Assembly (NCBI GenBank): GCA_037783545.1
Contig: JBBELK010000392.1
Coordinates: 1 to 64,000 of the forward strand
DNA length: 64,000 bases
Direction: 5' to 3'
From: Henricia sp. BOLD:AAB3569
Lineage: Eukaryota > Echinodermata > Asteroidea > Spinulosida > Echinasteridae
Shown: positions 37,201 to 52,200 of the stretch, one piece after another
Layout: each line of letters starts with the position of its first letter
Numbering within the stretch: the stretch's first letter is position 1
Translations under genes and position numbers: made by a program
Notes under the pieces: model-generated
What the model saw: only the letters and a program-made list of their open reading frames with translations
Database searches by the model: none
What the model was told of the DNA's origin: nothing

Positions 37201-40200
37201 ATTGCGCACTTGTCCTAAAAAAATGACAGACTTTCGCCGGGAAATTGCAGAGAAATTTCAAAGTTTAGGAAAAAAAGGGGTTGGGGCTTCCTGGATGCTC
37301 CCGCAACCTGTGGCTGTCTGTACACACCTCTTTGGTGTACTCCTGATTCGTGCGCATGCTCAGTACTTCGGACTGTCGTAGATACGGCCCAGTTTGGGAC
37401 GGGATTTTGGTCAAAGTGTGGTCCAAACGTCGGCAAATTTGGAGGTCGAAAAATTTTCCGACGAACTTCAAATTTTGCATGCTCCTAACACTCTATATTG
37501 CGCACTTGTCCTAAAAAATTGACAGACTTTCGCCGGGAAATTGCAGAGAAATTTCAAAGTTTAGGAAAAAAGGGGTTGGGGCTTCCTGGATGCTCCCGTA
37601 ACCTGTGGCTGTCTGTACACACCTCTTAGGTGTACTCCTGATTCGTGCGCATGCTCAGTACTTCGGACTGTCGTAGATACGGCCCAGTTTGGGACGGGAT
37701 TTTGGTCAAAGTGTGGTCCAAACGTCGGCAAATTTGGAGGTCGAAAAATTTTCCGACGAACTTCAAATTTTGCATGCTCCTAACACTCTATATTGCGCAC
37801 TTGTCCTAAAAAATTGCAGAGAAATTTCAAAGTTTAGGAAAAAAAGGGGTTGGGGCTTCCTGGATGCTCTCGCAACCTGTGGCTGTCTGTACACACCTCT
37901 TTGGTGTACTCCTGATTCGTGCGCATGCTCAGTACTTCGGACTGTCGTAGATACGGCCCAGTTTGGGACGGGATTTTGGTCAAAGTGTGGTCCAAACGTC
38001 GGCAAATTTGGAGGTCGAAAAATTTTCCGACGAACTTCAAATTTTGCATGCTCCTAACACTCTATATTGCGCACTTGTCCTAAAAAATTGACAGACTTTC
38101 GCCGGGAAATTGCAGAGAAATTTCAAAGTTTAGGAAAAAAAGGGGTTGGGGCTTCCTGGATGCTCCCGCAACCTGTGGCTGTCTGTACACACCTCTTTGG
38201 TGTACTCCTGATTCGTGCGCATGCTCAGTACTTCGGACTGTCGTAGATACGGCCCAGTTTGGGACGGGATTTTGGTCAAAGTGTGGTCCAAACGTCGGCA
38301 AATTTGGAGGTCGAAAAATTTTCCGACGAACTTCAAATTTTGCATGCTCCTAACACTCTATATTGCGCACTTGTCCTAAAAAATTGACAGACTTTCGCCG
38401 GGAAATTGCAGAGAAATTTCAAAGTTTAGGAAAAAAGGGGTTGGGGCTTCCTGGATGCTCCCGTAACCTGTGGCTGTCTGTACACACCTCTTAGGTGTAC
38501 TCCTGATTCGTGCGCATGCTCAGTACTTCGGACTGTCGTAGATACGGCCCAGTTTGGGACGGGATTTTGGTCAAAGTGTGGTCCAAACGTCGGCAAATTT
38601 GGAGGTCGAAAAATTTTCCGACGAACTTCAAATTTTGCATGCTCCTAACACTCTATATTGCGCACTTGTCCTAAAAAATTGACAGACTTTCGCCGGGAAA
38701 TTGCAGAGAAATTTCAAAGTTTAGGAAAAAAAAGGGGTTGGGGCTTCCTGGATGCTCCCGCAACCTGTGGCTGTCTGTACACACCTCTTTGGTGTACTCC
38801 TGATTCGTGCGCATGCTCAGTACTTCGGACTGTCGTAGATACGGCCCAGTTTGGGACCGGATTTTGGTCAAAGTGTGGTCCAAACGTCGGCAAATTTGGA
38901 GGTCGAAAAATTTTCCGACGAACTTAAAATTTTGCATGCTCCTAACACTCTATATTGCGCACTTGTCCTAAAAAATTGCAGAGAAATTTCAAAGTTTAGG
39001 AAAAAAAGGGGTTGGGGCTTCCTGGATGCTCTCGCAACCTGTGGCTGTCTGTACACACCTCTTTGGTGTACTCCTGATTCGTGCGCATGCTCAGTACTTC
39101 GGACTGTCGTAGATACGGCCCAGTTTGGGACGGGATTTTGGTCAAAGTGTGGTCCAAACGTCGGCAAATTTGGAGGTCGAAAAATTTTCCGACGAACTTC
39201 AAATTTTGCATGCTCCTAACACTCTATATTGCGCACTTGTCCTAAAAAATTGACAGACTTTCGCCGGGAAATTGCAGAGAAATTTCAAAGTTTAGGAAAA
39301 AAAGGGGTTGGGGCTTCCTGGATGCTCCCGCAACCTGTGGCTGTCTGTACACACCTCTTTGTGTACTCCTGATTCGTGCGCATGCTCAGTACTTCGGACT
39401 GTCGTAGATACGGCCCAGTTTGGGACCGGATTTTGGTCAAAGTGTGGTCGGCAAATTTGGAGGTCGAAAAATTTTTCCGACGAACTTCAAATTTGGCATG
39501 CTCCTAACACTCTATATTTGCGCACTTGTCCTAAAAAATTGCAGAGAAATTTCAAAGTTTAGGAAAAAAAGGGGTTGGGGCTTCCTGGATGCTCCCGCAA
39601 CCTGTGGCTGTCTGTACACACCTCTTTGGTGTACTCCTGATTCGTGCGCATGCTCAGTACTTCGGACTGTCGTAGATAACGGCCCAGTTTGCGGACGGGA
39701 TTTTGGTCAAAGTGTGGTCCAAACGTCGGCAAATTTGGAGGTCGAAAAATTTTCCGACGAACTTCAAATTTTGCATGCTCCTAACACTCTATATTGCGCA
39801 CTTGTCCTAAAAATGACAGACTTTCGCGGGAAATTGCAGAGAAATTTCAAAGTTTAGGAAAAAAAGGGGTTGGGGCTTCCTGGATGCTCCCGCAACCTGT
39901 GGCTGTCTGTACACACCTCTTTGGTGTACTCCTGATTCGTGCGCATGCTCAGTACTTCGGACTGTCGTAGATACGGCCCAGTTTGGGACCGGATTTTGGT
40001 CAAAGTGTGGTCCAAACGTCGGCAAATTTGGAGGTCGAAAAATTTTCCGACGAACTTCAAATTTTGCATGTGCTCCTAACACTCTATATTGCGCACTTGT
40101 CCTAAAAAATCTGCAGAGACATTTCAAAGTTTAGGAAAAAAAGGGTTGGGGCTTCCTGGATGCTCCCGCAACCTGTGGCTGTCTGTACACACCTCTTTGG

Positions 40201-43200
40201 TGTACTCCTGATTCGTGCGCAATGCTCAGTACTTCGGACTGTCGTAGATACGGCCCAGTTTGGGACCGGGATTTTGGTCAAAGTGTGGTCCAAACGTCGG
40301 CAAATTTGGAGGTCGAAAAATTTTCCGACGAACTTCAAATTTTGCATGCTCCTAACACTCTATATTGCGCACTTGTCCTAAAAAATTGCAGAGAAATTTC
40401 AAAGTTTAGGAAAAAAAGGGGTTGGGGCTTCCTGGATGCTCCCGCAACCTGTGGCTGTCTGTACACACCTCTTTGGTGTACTCCTGATTCGTGCGCATGC
40501 TCAGTACTTCGGACTGTCGTAGATACGGCCCAGGTTTGGGACGGGATTTTGGTCAAAAGTGTGGTCCAAACGTCGGCAAATTTGGAGGTCGAAAAATTCT
40601 TCCGACGAACTTCAAATTTTGCATGCTCCTAACACTCTATATTGCGCACTTGTCCTAAAAAATTGACAGACTTTCGCCGGGAAATTGCAGAGAAATTTCA
40701 AAGTTTAGGAAAAAAGGGGTTGGGGCTTCCTGGATGCTCCCGCAACCTGTGGCTGTCTGTACACACCTCTTTGGTGTACTCCTGATTCGTGCGCATGCTC
40801 AGTACTTCGGACTGTCGTAGATACGGCCCAGTTTGGGACCGGATTTTGGTCAAAGTGTGGTCCAAACGTCGGCAAATTTGGAGGTCGAAAAATTTTCCGA
40901 CGAACTTCAAATTTTGCATGCTCCTAACACTCTATATTGCGCACTTGTCCTAAAAAATTGCAGAGAAATTTCAAAGTTTAGGAAAAAAAGGGGTTGGGGC
41001 TTCCTGGATGCTCCCGCAACCTGTGGCTGTCTGTACACACCTCTTTGGTGTACTCCTGATTCGTGCGCATGCTCAGTACTTCGGACTGTCGTAGATACGG
41101 CCCAGTTTGGGACCGGATTTTGGTCAATGTGTGGTCCAAACGTCGGCAAATTTGGAGGTCGAAAAATTTTCCGACGAACTTCAAATATTGCATGCTCCTA
41201 ACACTCTATATTGCGCACTTGTCCTAAAAAATTGCAGAGAAATTTCAAAGTTTAGGAAAAAAAGGAGTTGGGGCTTCCTGGATGCTCCCGCAACCTGTGG
41301 CTGTCTGTACACACCTCTTTGGTGTACTCCTGATTCGTGCGCATGCTCAGTACTTCGGACTGTCGTAGATACGGCCCAGTTTGGGACGGGATTTTGGTCA
41401 AAGTGTGGTCCAAACGTCGGCAAATTTGGAGGTCGAAAAATTTTCCGACGAACTTCAAATTTTGCATGCTCCTAACACTCTATATTGCGCACTTGTCCTA
41501 AAAAATTGACAGACTTTCGCCGGGAAATTGCAGAGAAATTTCAAAGTTTAGGAAAAAAAGGGGTTGGGGCTTCCTGGATGCTCCCGCAACCTGTGGCTGT
41601 CTGTACACACCTCTTTGGTGTACTCCTGATTCGTTCGCATGCTCAGTACTTCGGACTGTCGTAGATACGGCCCAGTTTGGGACGGGATTTTGGTCAAAGT
41701 GTGTGGTCCAAACGTCGGCAAATTTGGAGGTCGAAAATTTTTCCGACGAACTTCAAATTTTGCATGCTCCTAACACTCTATATTGCGCACTTGTCCTAAA
41801 AATTTGACAGACTTTCGCCCGGGAAATTGCCAGAGAAATTTCAAAGTTTAGGAAAAAAAGGGGTTGGGGCTTCCTGGATGCTCCCGTAACCTGTGGCTGT
41901 CTGTACACACCTCTTTGGTGTACTCCTGATTCGTGCGCATGCTCAGTACTTCGGACTGTCGTAGATACGGCCCAGTTTGAGACCGGATTTTGGTCAAAGT
42001 GTGGTCCAAACGTCGGCAAATTTGGAGGTCGAAAAATTTTCTGACGAACTTCAAATTTTGCATGCTCCTAACACTCTATATTGCGCACTTGTCCTAAAAA
42101 ATTGACAGACTTTCGCCGGGAAATTGCAGAGAAATTTCAAGTTTAGGAAAAAAAGGGATTGGGGCTTCCTGGATGCTCCCGCAACCTGTGGCTGTCTGTA
42201 CACACCTCTTTGGTGTACTCCTGATTCGTGCGCATGCTCAGTACTTCGGACTGTCGTAGATACGGCCCAGTTTGGGACCGGATTTTTGGTCAAAGTGTGG
42301 TCCAAACGTCGGCAAATTTGGAGGTCGAAAAATTTTCCGACGAACTTCAAATTTTGCATGCTCGCTAACACTCTATATTGCGCACTTGTCCTAAAAAATT
42401 GCAGAGAAATTTCAAAGTTTAGGAAAAAAAGGGGTTGGGGCTTCCTGGATGCTCCCGCAACCTGTGGCTGTCTGTACACACCTCTTTGGTGTACTCCTGA
42501 TTCGTGCGCATGCTCAGTACTTCGGACTGTCGTAGATACGGCCCAGTTTGGGACCGGATTTTGGTCAATGTGTGGTCCAAACGTCGGCAAATTTGGAGGT
42601 CGAAAAATTTTCCGACGAACTTCAAATATTGCATGCTCCTAACACTCTATATTGCGCACTTGTCCTAAAAAATTGCCAGAGAAATTTCAAAGTTTAGGAA
42701 AAAAAAGGAGTTGGGGCTTCCTGGATGCTCCCGCAACCTGTGGCTGTCTGTACACACCTCTTTGGTGTACTCCTGATTCGTGCGCATGCTCAGTACTTCG
42801 GACTGTCGTAGATACGGCCCAGTTTGGGACGGGATTTTGGTCAAAGTGTGGTCCAAACGTCGGCAAATTTGGAGGTCGAAAAATTTTCCGACGAACTTCA
42901 AATTTTGCATGCTCCTAACACTCTATATTGCGCACTTGTCCTAAAAAATTGACAGACTTTCGCCGGGAAATTGCAGAGAAATTTCAAAGTTTAGGAAAAA
43001 AAGGGGTTGGGGCTTCCTGGATGCTCCCGCAACCTGTGGCTGTCTGTACACACCTCTTTGGTGTACTCCTGATTCGTGCGCATGCTCAGTACTTCGGACT
43101 GTCGTAGATACGGCCCAGTTTGGGACGGGATTTTGGTCAAAGTGTGGTCCAAACGTCGGCAAATTTGGAGGTCGAAAAATTTTCCGACGAACTTCAATTT

Positions 43201-44417
43201 TGCATGCTCCTAACACTCTATATTGCGCACTTGTCCTAACAAATTGACAGACTTCGCGGGAAATTGCAGAGAAATTTCAAAGTTTAGGAAAAAAAGGGGT
43301 TGGGGCTTCCTGGATGCTCCCGCAACCTGTGGCTGTCTGTACACACCTCTTTGGTGTACTCCTGATTCGTGCGCATGCTCAGTACTTCGGACTGTCGTAG
43401 ATACGGCCCAGTTTGGGACGGGATTTTGGTCAAAGTGTGGTCCAAACGTCGGCAAATTTGGAGGTCGAAAAATTTTCCGACGAACTTCAAATTTGGCATG
43501 CTCCTAACACTCTATATTGCGCACTTGTCCTAAAAAATTGACAGACTTTTGCCGGGAAATTGCAGAGAAATTTCAAAGTTTAGGAAAAAAAGGGGTTGGG
43601 GCTTCCTGGATGCTCCCGCAACCTGTGGCTGTCTGTACACACCTCTTTGGTGTACTCCTGATTCGTGCGCATGCTCAGTACTTCGGACTGTCGTAGATAC
43701 GGCCCAGTTTGGGACGGGATTTTGGTCAAAGTGTGGTCCAAACGTCGGCAAATTTGGAGGTCGAAAAATTTTCCGACGAACTTCAAATTTAGCATGCTCC
43801 TAACACTCTATATTGCGCACTTGTCCTAACAAATTGACATGACTTTCGCCGGGAAATTGCAGAGAAATTTCAAAGTTTAGGAAAAAAAGGGGTTGGGGGC
43901 TTCCTGGATGCTCCCGCAACCTGTGGCTGTCTGTACACACCTCTTTGGTGTACTCCTGATTCGTGCGCATGCTCAGTACTTCGGACTGTCGTAGATACGG
44001 CCCAGTTTGGGACGGGATTTTGGTCAAAGTGTGGTCCAAACGTCGGCAAATTTGGAGGTCGAAAAATTTTCCGACGAACTTCAAATTTTGCATGCTCCTA
44101 ACACTCTATATTGCGCACTTGTCCTAAAAAATTGACAGACTTTCCGCCGGGAAATTGCAGAAAATTTCAAAGTTTAGGAAAAAAGGGGTTGGGGCTTCCT
44201 GGATGCTCCCGTAACCTGTGGCTGTCTGTACACACCTCTTAGGTGTACTCCTGATTCGTGCGCATGCTCAGTACTTCGGACTGTCGTAGATACGGCCCAG
44301 TTTGGGACGGGATTTTGGTCAAAGTGTGGTCCAAACGTCGGCAAATTTGGAGGTCGAAAATTTTCCGACGAACTTCAAATTTTGCATGCTCCTAACACTC
44401 TATATTGCGCACTTGTC

Positions 44418-46690
44418 CTAAAAAATTGACAGACTTTCGCCGGGAAATTGCAGAGAAATTTCAAAGTTTAGGGAAAAAATGGGTTGGGGCTTCCTGGATG
44501 CTCCCGCAACCTGTGGCTGTCTGTACACACCTCTTTGGTGTACTCCTGATTCGTGCGCATGCTCAGTACTTCGGACTGTCGTAGATACGGCCCAGTTTGG
44601 GACCGGATTTTGGTCAAAGTGTGGTCCAAACGTCGGCAAATTTGGAGGTCGAAAAATTTTCCGACGAACTTAAAATTTTGCATGCTCCTAACACTCTATA
44701 TTGCGCACTTGTCCTAAAAAAATTGCAGAGAAATTTCAAAGTTTAGGAAAAAAAGGGGTTGGGGCTTCCTGGATGCTCTCGCAACCTGTGGCTGTCTGTA
44801 CACACCTCTTTGGTGTACTCCTGATTCGTGCGCATGCTCAGTACTTCGGACTGTCGTAGATACGGCCCAGTTTGGGACGGGATTTTGGTCAAAGTGTGGT
44901 CCAAACGTCGGCAAATTTGGAGGTCGAAAAATTTTCCGACGAACTTCAAATTTTGCATGCTCCTAACACTCTATATTGCGCACTTGTCCTAAAAAATTGA
45001 CAGACTTTCGCCGGGAAATTGCAGAGAAATTTCAAAGTTTAGGAAAAAAAGGGGTTGGGGCTTCCTGGATGCTCCCGCAACCTGTGGCTGTCTGTACACA
45101 CCTCTTTGGTGTACTCCTGATTCGTGCGCATGCTCAGTACTTCGGACTGTCGTAGATACGGCCCAGTTTGGGACCGGATTTTGGTCAAAGTGTGGTCCAA
45201 ACGTCGGCAAATTTGGAGGTCGAAAAATTTTCCGACGAACTTCAAATTTTGCATGCTCCTAACACTCTATATTGCGCACTTGTCCTAAAAAATTGCAGAG
45301 AAATTTCAAAGTTTAGGAAAAAAAGGGGTTGGGGGTTCCTGGATGCTCCCGCAACCTGTGGCTGTCTGTACACACCTCTTTGGTGTACTCCTGATTCGTG
45401 CGCATGCTCAGTACTTCGGACTGTCGTAGATACGGCCCAGTTTGAGGACGGGATTTTGGTCAAAGTGTGGTCCAAACGTCGGCAAATTTGGAGGTCGAAA
45501 AATTTTCCGACGAACTTCAAATTTTGCATGCTCCTAACACTCTATATTGCGCACTTGTCCTAAAAATTTGACAGACTTTCGCCGGGAAATTGCAGAGAAA
45601 TTTCAAAGTTTAGGAAAAAAGGGGTTGGGGCTTCCTGGATGCTCCCGTAACCTGTGGCTGTCTGTACACACCTCTTTGGTGTACTCCTGATTCGTGCGCA
45701 TGCTCAGTACTTCGGACTGTCGTAGATACGGCCCAGTTTGAGACCGGGATTTTGGTCAAAGTGTGGTCCAAACGTCGGCAAATTTGGAGGTCGAAAAATT
45801 TCCGACGAACTTCAAATTTTGCATGCTCCTAACACTCTATATTGCGCACTTGTCCTAAAAAATTGACAGACTTTCGCCGGGAAATTTCAAAGTTTAGGAA
45901 AAAAAGGGGTTGGGGCTTCCTGGATGCTCCCGCAACCTGTGGCCTGTCTGTACACACCTCTTTGGTGTACTCCTGATTCGTGCGCATGCTCAGTACTTCG
46001 GACTGTCGTAGATACGGCCCAGTTTGGGACCGGATTTTGGTCAAAGTGTGGTCCAAACGTCGGCAAATTTGGAGGTCGAAAAAATTTTCCGACGAACTTC
46101 AAATTTTGCATGATCCTAACACTCTATATTGCGCACTTGTCCTAAAAAAATTGCAGAGAAATTTCAAAGTTTAGGAAAAAAAAGGGGTTGGGGCTTCCTG
46201 GATGCTCCCGCAACCTGTGGCTGTCTGTACACACCTCTTTGGTGTACTCCTGATTCGTGCGCAATGCTCAGTACTTCGGACTGTCGTAGATACGGCCCAG
46301 TTTGGGACCGGATTTTGGTCAATGTGTGGTCCAAACGTCGGCAAATTTGGAGGTCGAAAAATTTTCCGACGAACTTCAAATATTGCATGCTCCTAACACT
46401 CTATATTGCGCACTTGTCCTAAAAAATTGCAGAGAAATTTCAAAGTTTAGGAAAAAAAGGAGTTGGGGCTTCCTGGATGCTCCCGCAACCTGTGGCTGTC
46501 TGTACACACCTCTTTGGTGTACTCCTGATTCGTGCGCATGCTCAGTACTTCGGACTGTCGTAGATACGGCCCCAGTTTGGGACGGGATTTTGGTCAAAGT
46601 GTGGTCCAAACGTCGGCAAATTTGGAGGTCGAAAAATTTTCCGACGACTTCAAATTTTGCATGCTCCTAACACTCTATATTGCGCACTTG
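44418..46690. repeat. Eight-monomer higher-order repeat, copy 1 (about 2.28 kb)
   Basis: Ordered monomer types: (1) TTTAGGGAAAAAATGGG with CTTAAAATTTTGC; (2) short, with GCTCTCGCAACC; (3) full, GGGACCGG; (4) short; (5) full, CTCCCGTAACC with GTTTGAGACC; (6) full, GGGACCGG; (7) short, GTCAATGTG and CAAATATTGC; (8) short, AAAGGAGTTGG. Four full and four short monomers predict 2,280 bp. This copy has an 11-bp loss in monomer 6 near 45,885 and several one-base indels. Confidence 0.75.
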
Positions 46691-46987
46691 TCCTAAAAAA
46701 TTGACAGACTTTCGCCGGGAAATTGCAGAGAAATTTCAAAGTTTAGGAAAAAAAGGGGTTGGGGCTTCCTGGATGCTCCCGCAACCTGTGGCTGTCTGTA
46801 CACACCTCTTTGGTGTACTCCTGATTCGTGCGCATGCTCAGTACTTCGGACTGTCGTAGATACGGCCCAGTTTGGGACGGGATTTTGGTCAAAGTGTGGT
46901 CCAAACGTCGGCAAATTTGGAGGTCGAAAAATTTTCCGACGAACTTCAAATTTTGCATGCTCCTAACACTCTATATTGCGCACTTGT

Positions 46988-49273
46988 CCTAAAAAATTGA
47001 CAGACTTCGCCGGGAAATTGCAGAGAAATTTCAAAGTTTAGGGAAAAAAATGGGTTGGGGCTTCCTGGATGCTCCCGCAACCTGTGGCTGTCTGTACACA
47101 CCTCTTTGGTGTACTCCTGATTCGTGCGCATGCTCAGTACTTCGGACTGTCGTAGATACGGCCCAGTTTGGGACCGGATTTTGGTCAAAGTGTGGTCCAA
47201 ACGTCGGCAAATTTGGAGGTCGAAAAATTTTCCGACGAACTTAAAATTTTGCATGCTCCTAACACTCTATATTGCGCACTTGTCCTAAAAAATTGCAGAG
47301 AAATTTCAAAGTTTAGGAAAAAAAGGGGTTGGGGCTTCCTGGATGCTCTCGCAACCTGTGGCTGTCTGTACACACCTCTTTGGTGTACTCCTGATTCGTG
47401 CGCATGCTCAGTACTTCGGACTGTCGTAGATACGGCCCAGTTTGGGACGGGATTTTGGTCAAAGTGTGGTCCAAACGTCGGCAAATTTGGAGGTCGAAAA
47501 ATTTTCCGACGAACTTCAAATTTTGCATGCTCCTAACACTCTATATTGCGCACTTGTCCTAAAAAATTGACAGACTTTCGCCGGGAAATTGCAGAGAAAT
47601 TTCAAAGTTTAGGAAAAAAAGGGGTTGGGGGCTTCCTGGATGCTCCCGCAACCTGTGTGGCTGTCTGTACACACCTCTTTGGTGTACTCCTGATTCGTGC
47701 GCATGCTCAGTACTTCGGACTGTCGTAGATACGGCCCAGTTTGGGACCGGATTTTGGTCAAAGTGTGGTCCAAACGTCGGCAAATTTGGAGGTCGAAAAA
47801 TTTTCCGACGAACTTCAAATTTTGCATGCTCCTAACACTCTATATTGCGCACTTGTCCTAAAAAAATTGCAGAGAAATTTCAAAGTTTAGGAAAAAAAAG
47901 GGGTTGGGGCTTCCTGGATGCTCCCGCAAGCCTGTGGCTGTCTGTACACACCTCTTTGGTGTACTCCTGATTCGTGCGCATGCTCAGTACTTCGGACTGT
48001 CGTAGATACGGCCCAGTTTAGGGACGGGATTTTGGTCAAAGTGTGGTCCAAACGTCGGCAAATTTGGAGGTCGAAAAATTTTCCGACGAACTTCAAATTT
48101 TGCATGCTCCTAACACTCTATATTGCGCACTTGTCCTAAAAATTTGACAGACTTTCGCCGGGAAATTGCAGAGAAATTTCAAAGTTTAGGAAAAAAAGGG
48201 GTTGGGGCTTCCTGGATGCTCCCGTAACCTGTGGCTGTCTGTACACACCTCTTTGGTGTACTCCTGATTCGTGCGCATGCTCAGTACTTCGGACTGTCGT
48301 AGATACGGCCCAGTTTGAGACCGGATTTTGGTCAAAGTGTGGTCCAAACGTCGGCAAATTTGGAGGTCGAAAAATTTTCCGACGAACTTCAAATTTTGCA
48401 TGCTCCTAACACTCTATATTGCGCACTTGTCCTAAAAAATTGACAGACTTTCGCCGGGAAATTGCAGAGAAATTTCAAAGTTTAGGAAAAAAAGGGGTTG
48501 GGGCTTCCTGGATGCTCCCGCAACCTGTGGCTGTCTGTACACACCTCTTTGGTGTACTCCTGATTCGTGCGCATGCTCAGTACTTCGGACTGTCGTAGAT
48601 ACGGCCCAGTTTGGGACCGGATTTTGGTCAAAGTGTGGTCCAAACGTCGGCAAATTTGGAGGTCGAAAAATTTTTCGACGAACTTCAAATTTTGCATGAT
48701 CCTAACACTCTATATTGCGCACTTGTCCTAAAAAATTGCAGAGAAATTTCAAAGTTTAGGAAAAAAAGGGGTTGGGGCTTCCTGGATGCTCCCGCAACCT
48801 GTGGCTGTCTGTACACACCTCTTTGGTGTACTCCTGATTCGTGCGCATGCTCAGTACTTCGGACTGTCGTAGATACGGCCCAGTTTGGGACCGGATTTTG
48901 GTCAATGTGTGGTCGCAAACGTCGGCAAATTTGGAGGTCGAAAAATTTTCGACGAACTTCAAATATTGCATGCTCCTAACACTCTATATTGCGCACTTGT
49001 CCTAAAAAATTGCAGAGAAATTTCAAAGTTTAGGAAAAAAAGAGGTTGGGGCTTCCTGGATGCTCCCGCAACCTGTGGCTGTCTGTACACACCTCTTTGG
49101 TGTACTCCTGATTCGTGCGCATGCTCAGTACTTCGGACTGTCGTAGATACGGCCCAGTTTGGGACGGGATTTTGGTCAAAGTGTGGTCCAAACGTCGGCA
49201 AATTTGGAGGTCGAAAAATTTTCCGACGAACTTCAAATTTTGCATGCTCCTAACACTCTATATTGCGCACTTG
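46988..49273. repeat. Eight-monomer higher-order repeat, copy 2
   Basis: Same order of eight monomer types as 44,418-46,690, separated from it by one plain monomer. Its eighth monomer has AAAGAGGTTGG where other copies have AAAGGAGTTGG. Single-base indels cluster at 46,990-48,020 and 48,910-48,960. Confidence 0.75.
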
Positions 49274-52200
49274 TCCTAAAAAATTGACAGACTTTCGCCG
49301 GGAAATTGCAGAGAAATTTCAAAGTTTAGGAAAAAAAGGGGTTGGGGCTTCCTGGATGCTCCCGCAACCTGTGGCTGTCTGTACACACCTCTTTGGTGTA
49401 CTCCTGATTCGTGCGCATGCTCAGTACTTCGGACTGTCGTAGATACGGCCCAGTTTGGGACGGGATTTTGGTCAAAGTGTGGTCCAAACGTCGGCAAATT
49501 TGGAGGTCGAAAAATTTTCCGACGAACTTCAAATTTTGCATGCTCCTAACACTCTATATTGCGCACTTGTCCTAAAAATTTGACAGACTTTCGCCGGGAA
49601 ATTGCAGAGAAATTTCAAAGTTTAGGAAAAAAAGGGGTTGGGGCTTCCTGGATGCTCCCGTAACCTGTGGCTGTCTGTACACACCTCTTTGGTGTACTCC
49701 TGATTCGTGCGCATGCTCAGTACTTCGGACTGTCGTAGATACGGCCCAGTTTGAGACCGGATTTTGGTCAAAGTGTGGTCCAAACGTCGGCAAATTTGGA
49801 GGTCGAAAAATTTTCCGACGAACTTCAAATTTTGCATGCTCCTAACACTCTATATTGCGCACTTGTCCTAAAAAATTGACAGACTTTCGCCGGGAAATTG
49901 CAGAGAAATTTCAAAGTTTAGGAAAAAAAGGGGTTGGGGCTTCCTGGATGCTCCCGCAACCTGTGGCTGTCTGTACACACCTCTTTGGTGTACTCCTGAT
50001 TCGTGCGCATGCTCAGTACTTCGGACTGTCGTAGATACGGCCCAGTTTGGGACGGGATTTTGGTCAAAGTGTGGTCCAAACGTCGGCAAATTTGGAGGTC
50101 GAAAAATTTTCCGACGAACTTCAAATTTTGCATGCTCCTAACACTCTATATTGCGCACTTGTCCTAAAAAATTGACAGACTTTCGCCGGGAAATTGCAGA
50201 GAAATTTCAAAGTTTAGGAAAAAAAGGGGTTGGGGCTTCCTGGATGCTCCCGCAACCTGTGGCTGTCTGTACACACCTCTTTGGTGTACTCCTGATTCGT
50301 GCGCATGCTCAGTACTTCGGACTGTCGTAGATACGGCCCAGTTTGGGACCGGATTTTGGTCAAAGTGTGGTCCAAACGTCGGCAAATTTGGAGGTCGAAA
50401 AATTTTCCGACGAACTTCAAATTTTGCATGCTCCTAACACTCTATATTGCGCACTTGTCCTGAAAAAATTGCAGAGAAATTTCAAAGTTTAGGAAAAAAA
50501 GGGGTTGGGGCTTCCTGGATGCTCCCGCAACCTGTGGCTGTCTGTACACACCTCTTTGGTGTACTCCTGATTCGTGCGCATGCTCAGTACTTCGGACTGT
50601 CGTAGATACGGCCCAGTTTGGGACGGGATTTTGGTCAAAGTGTGGTCCAAACGTCGGCAAATTTGGAGGTCGAAAAATTTTCCGACGAACTTCAAATTTT
50701 GCATGCTCCTAACACTCTATATTGCGCACTTGTCCTAAAAATTTGACAGACTTTCGCCGGGAAATTGCAGAGAAATTTCAAAGTTTAGGAAAAAAAGGGG
50801 TTGGGGCTTCCTGGATGCTCCCGTAACCTGTGGCTGTCTGTACACACCTCTTTGGTGTACTCCTGATTCGTGCGCATGCTCAGTACTTCGGACTGTCGTA
50901 GATACGGCCCAGTTTGAGACCGGATTTTGGTCAAAGTGTGGTCCAAACGTCGGCAAATTTGGAGGTCGAAAAATTTTCCGACGAACTTCAAATTTTGCAT
51001 GCTCCTAACACTCTATATTGCGCACTTGTCCTAAAAAATTGACAGACTTTCGCCGGGAAATTGCAGAGAAATTTCAAAGTTTAGGAAAAAAAGGGGTTGG
51101 GGCTTCCTGGATGCTCCCGCAACCTGTGGCTGTCTGTACACACCTCTTTGGTGTACTCCTGATTCGTGCGCATGCTCAGTACTTCGGACTGTCGTAGATA
51201 CGGCCCAGTTTGGGACCGGATTTTGGTCAAAGTGTGGTCCAAACGTCGGCAAATTTGGAGGTCGAAAAATTTTCCGACGAACTTCAAATTTTGCATGCTC
51301 CTAACACTCTATATTGCGCACTTGTCCTAAAAAATTGCAGAGAAATTTCAAAGTTTAGGAAAAAAAGGGGTTGGGGCTTCCTGGATGCTCCCGTAACCTG
51401 TGGCTGTCTGTACACACCTCTTTGGTGTACTCCTGATTCGTGCGCATGCTCAGTACTTCGGACTGTCGTAGATACGGCCCAGTTTGGGACCGGATTTTGG
51501 TCAATGTGTGGTCCAAACGTCGGCAAATTTGGAGGTCGAAAAATTTTCCGACGAACTTCAAATATTGCATGCTCCTAACACTCTATATTGCGCACTTGTC
51601 CTAAAAAATTGCAGAGAAATTTCAAAGTTTAGGAAAAAAAGGAGTTGGGGCTTCCTGGATGCTCCCGCAACCTGTGGCTGTCTGTACACACCTCTTTGGT
51701 GTACTCCTGATTCGTGCGCATGCTCAGTACTTCGGACTGTCGTAGATACGGCCCAGTTTGGGACGGGATTTTGGTCAAAGTGTGGTCCAAACGTCGGCAA
51801 ATTTGGAGGTCGAAAAATTTTCCGACGAACTTCAAATTTTGCATGCTCCTAACACTCTATATTGCGCACTTGTCCTAAAAAATTGACAGACTTTCGCCGG
51901 GAAATTGCAGAGAAATTTCAAAGTTTAGGAAAAAAGGGGTTGGGGCTTCCTGGATGCTCCCGCAACCTGTGGCTGTCTGTACACACCTCTTTGGTGTACT
52001 CCTGATTCGTGCGCATGCTCAGTACTTCGGACTGTCGTAGATACGGCCCAGTTTGGGACGGGATTTTGGTCAAAGTGTGGTCCAAACGTCGGCAAATTTG
52101 GAGGTCGAAAAATTTTCCGACGAACTTCAAATTTTGCATGCTCCTAACACTCTATATTGCGCACTTGTCCTAACAAATTGACAGACTTTCGCCGGGAAAT

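Noticed and set aside
42051..42590. A 179-codon minus-strand frame across two monomers
   Set aside because: It arises because the 22-bp deletion and a local extra base shift the frame past the usual stops; it is satellite sequence without coding features.
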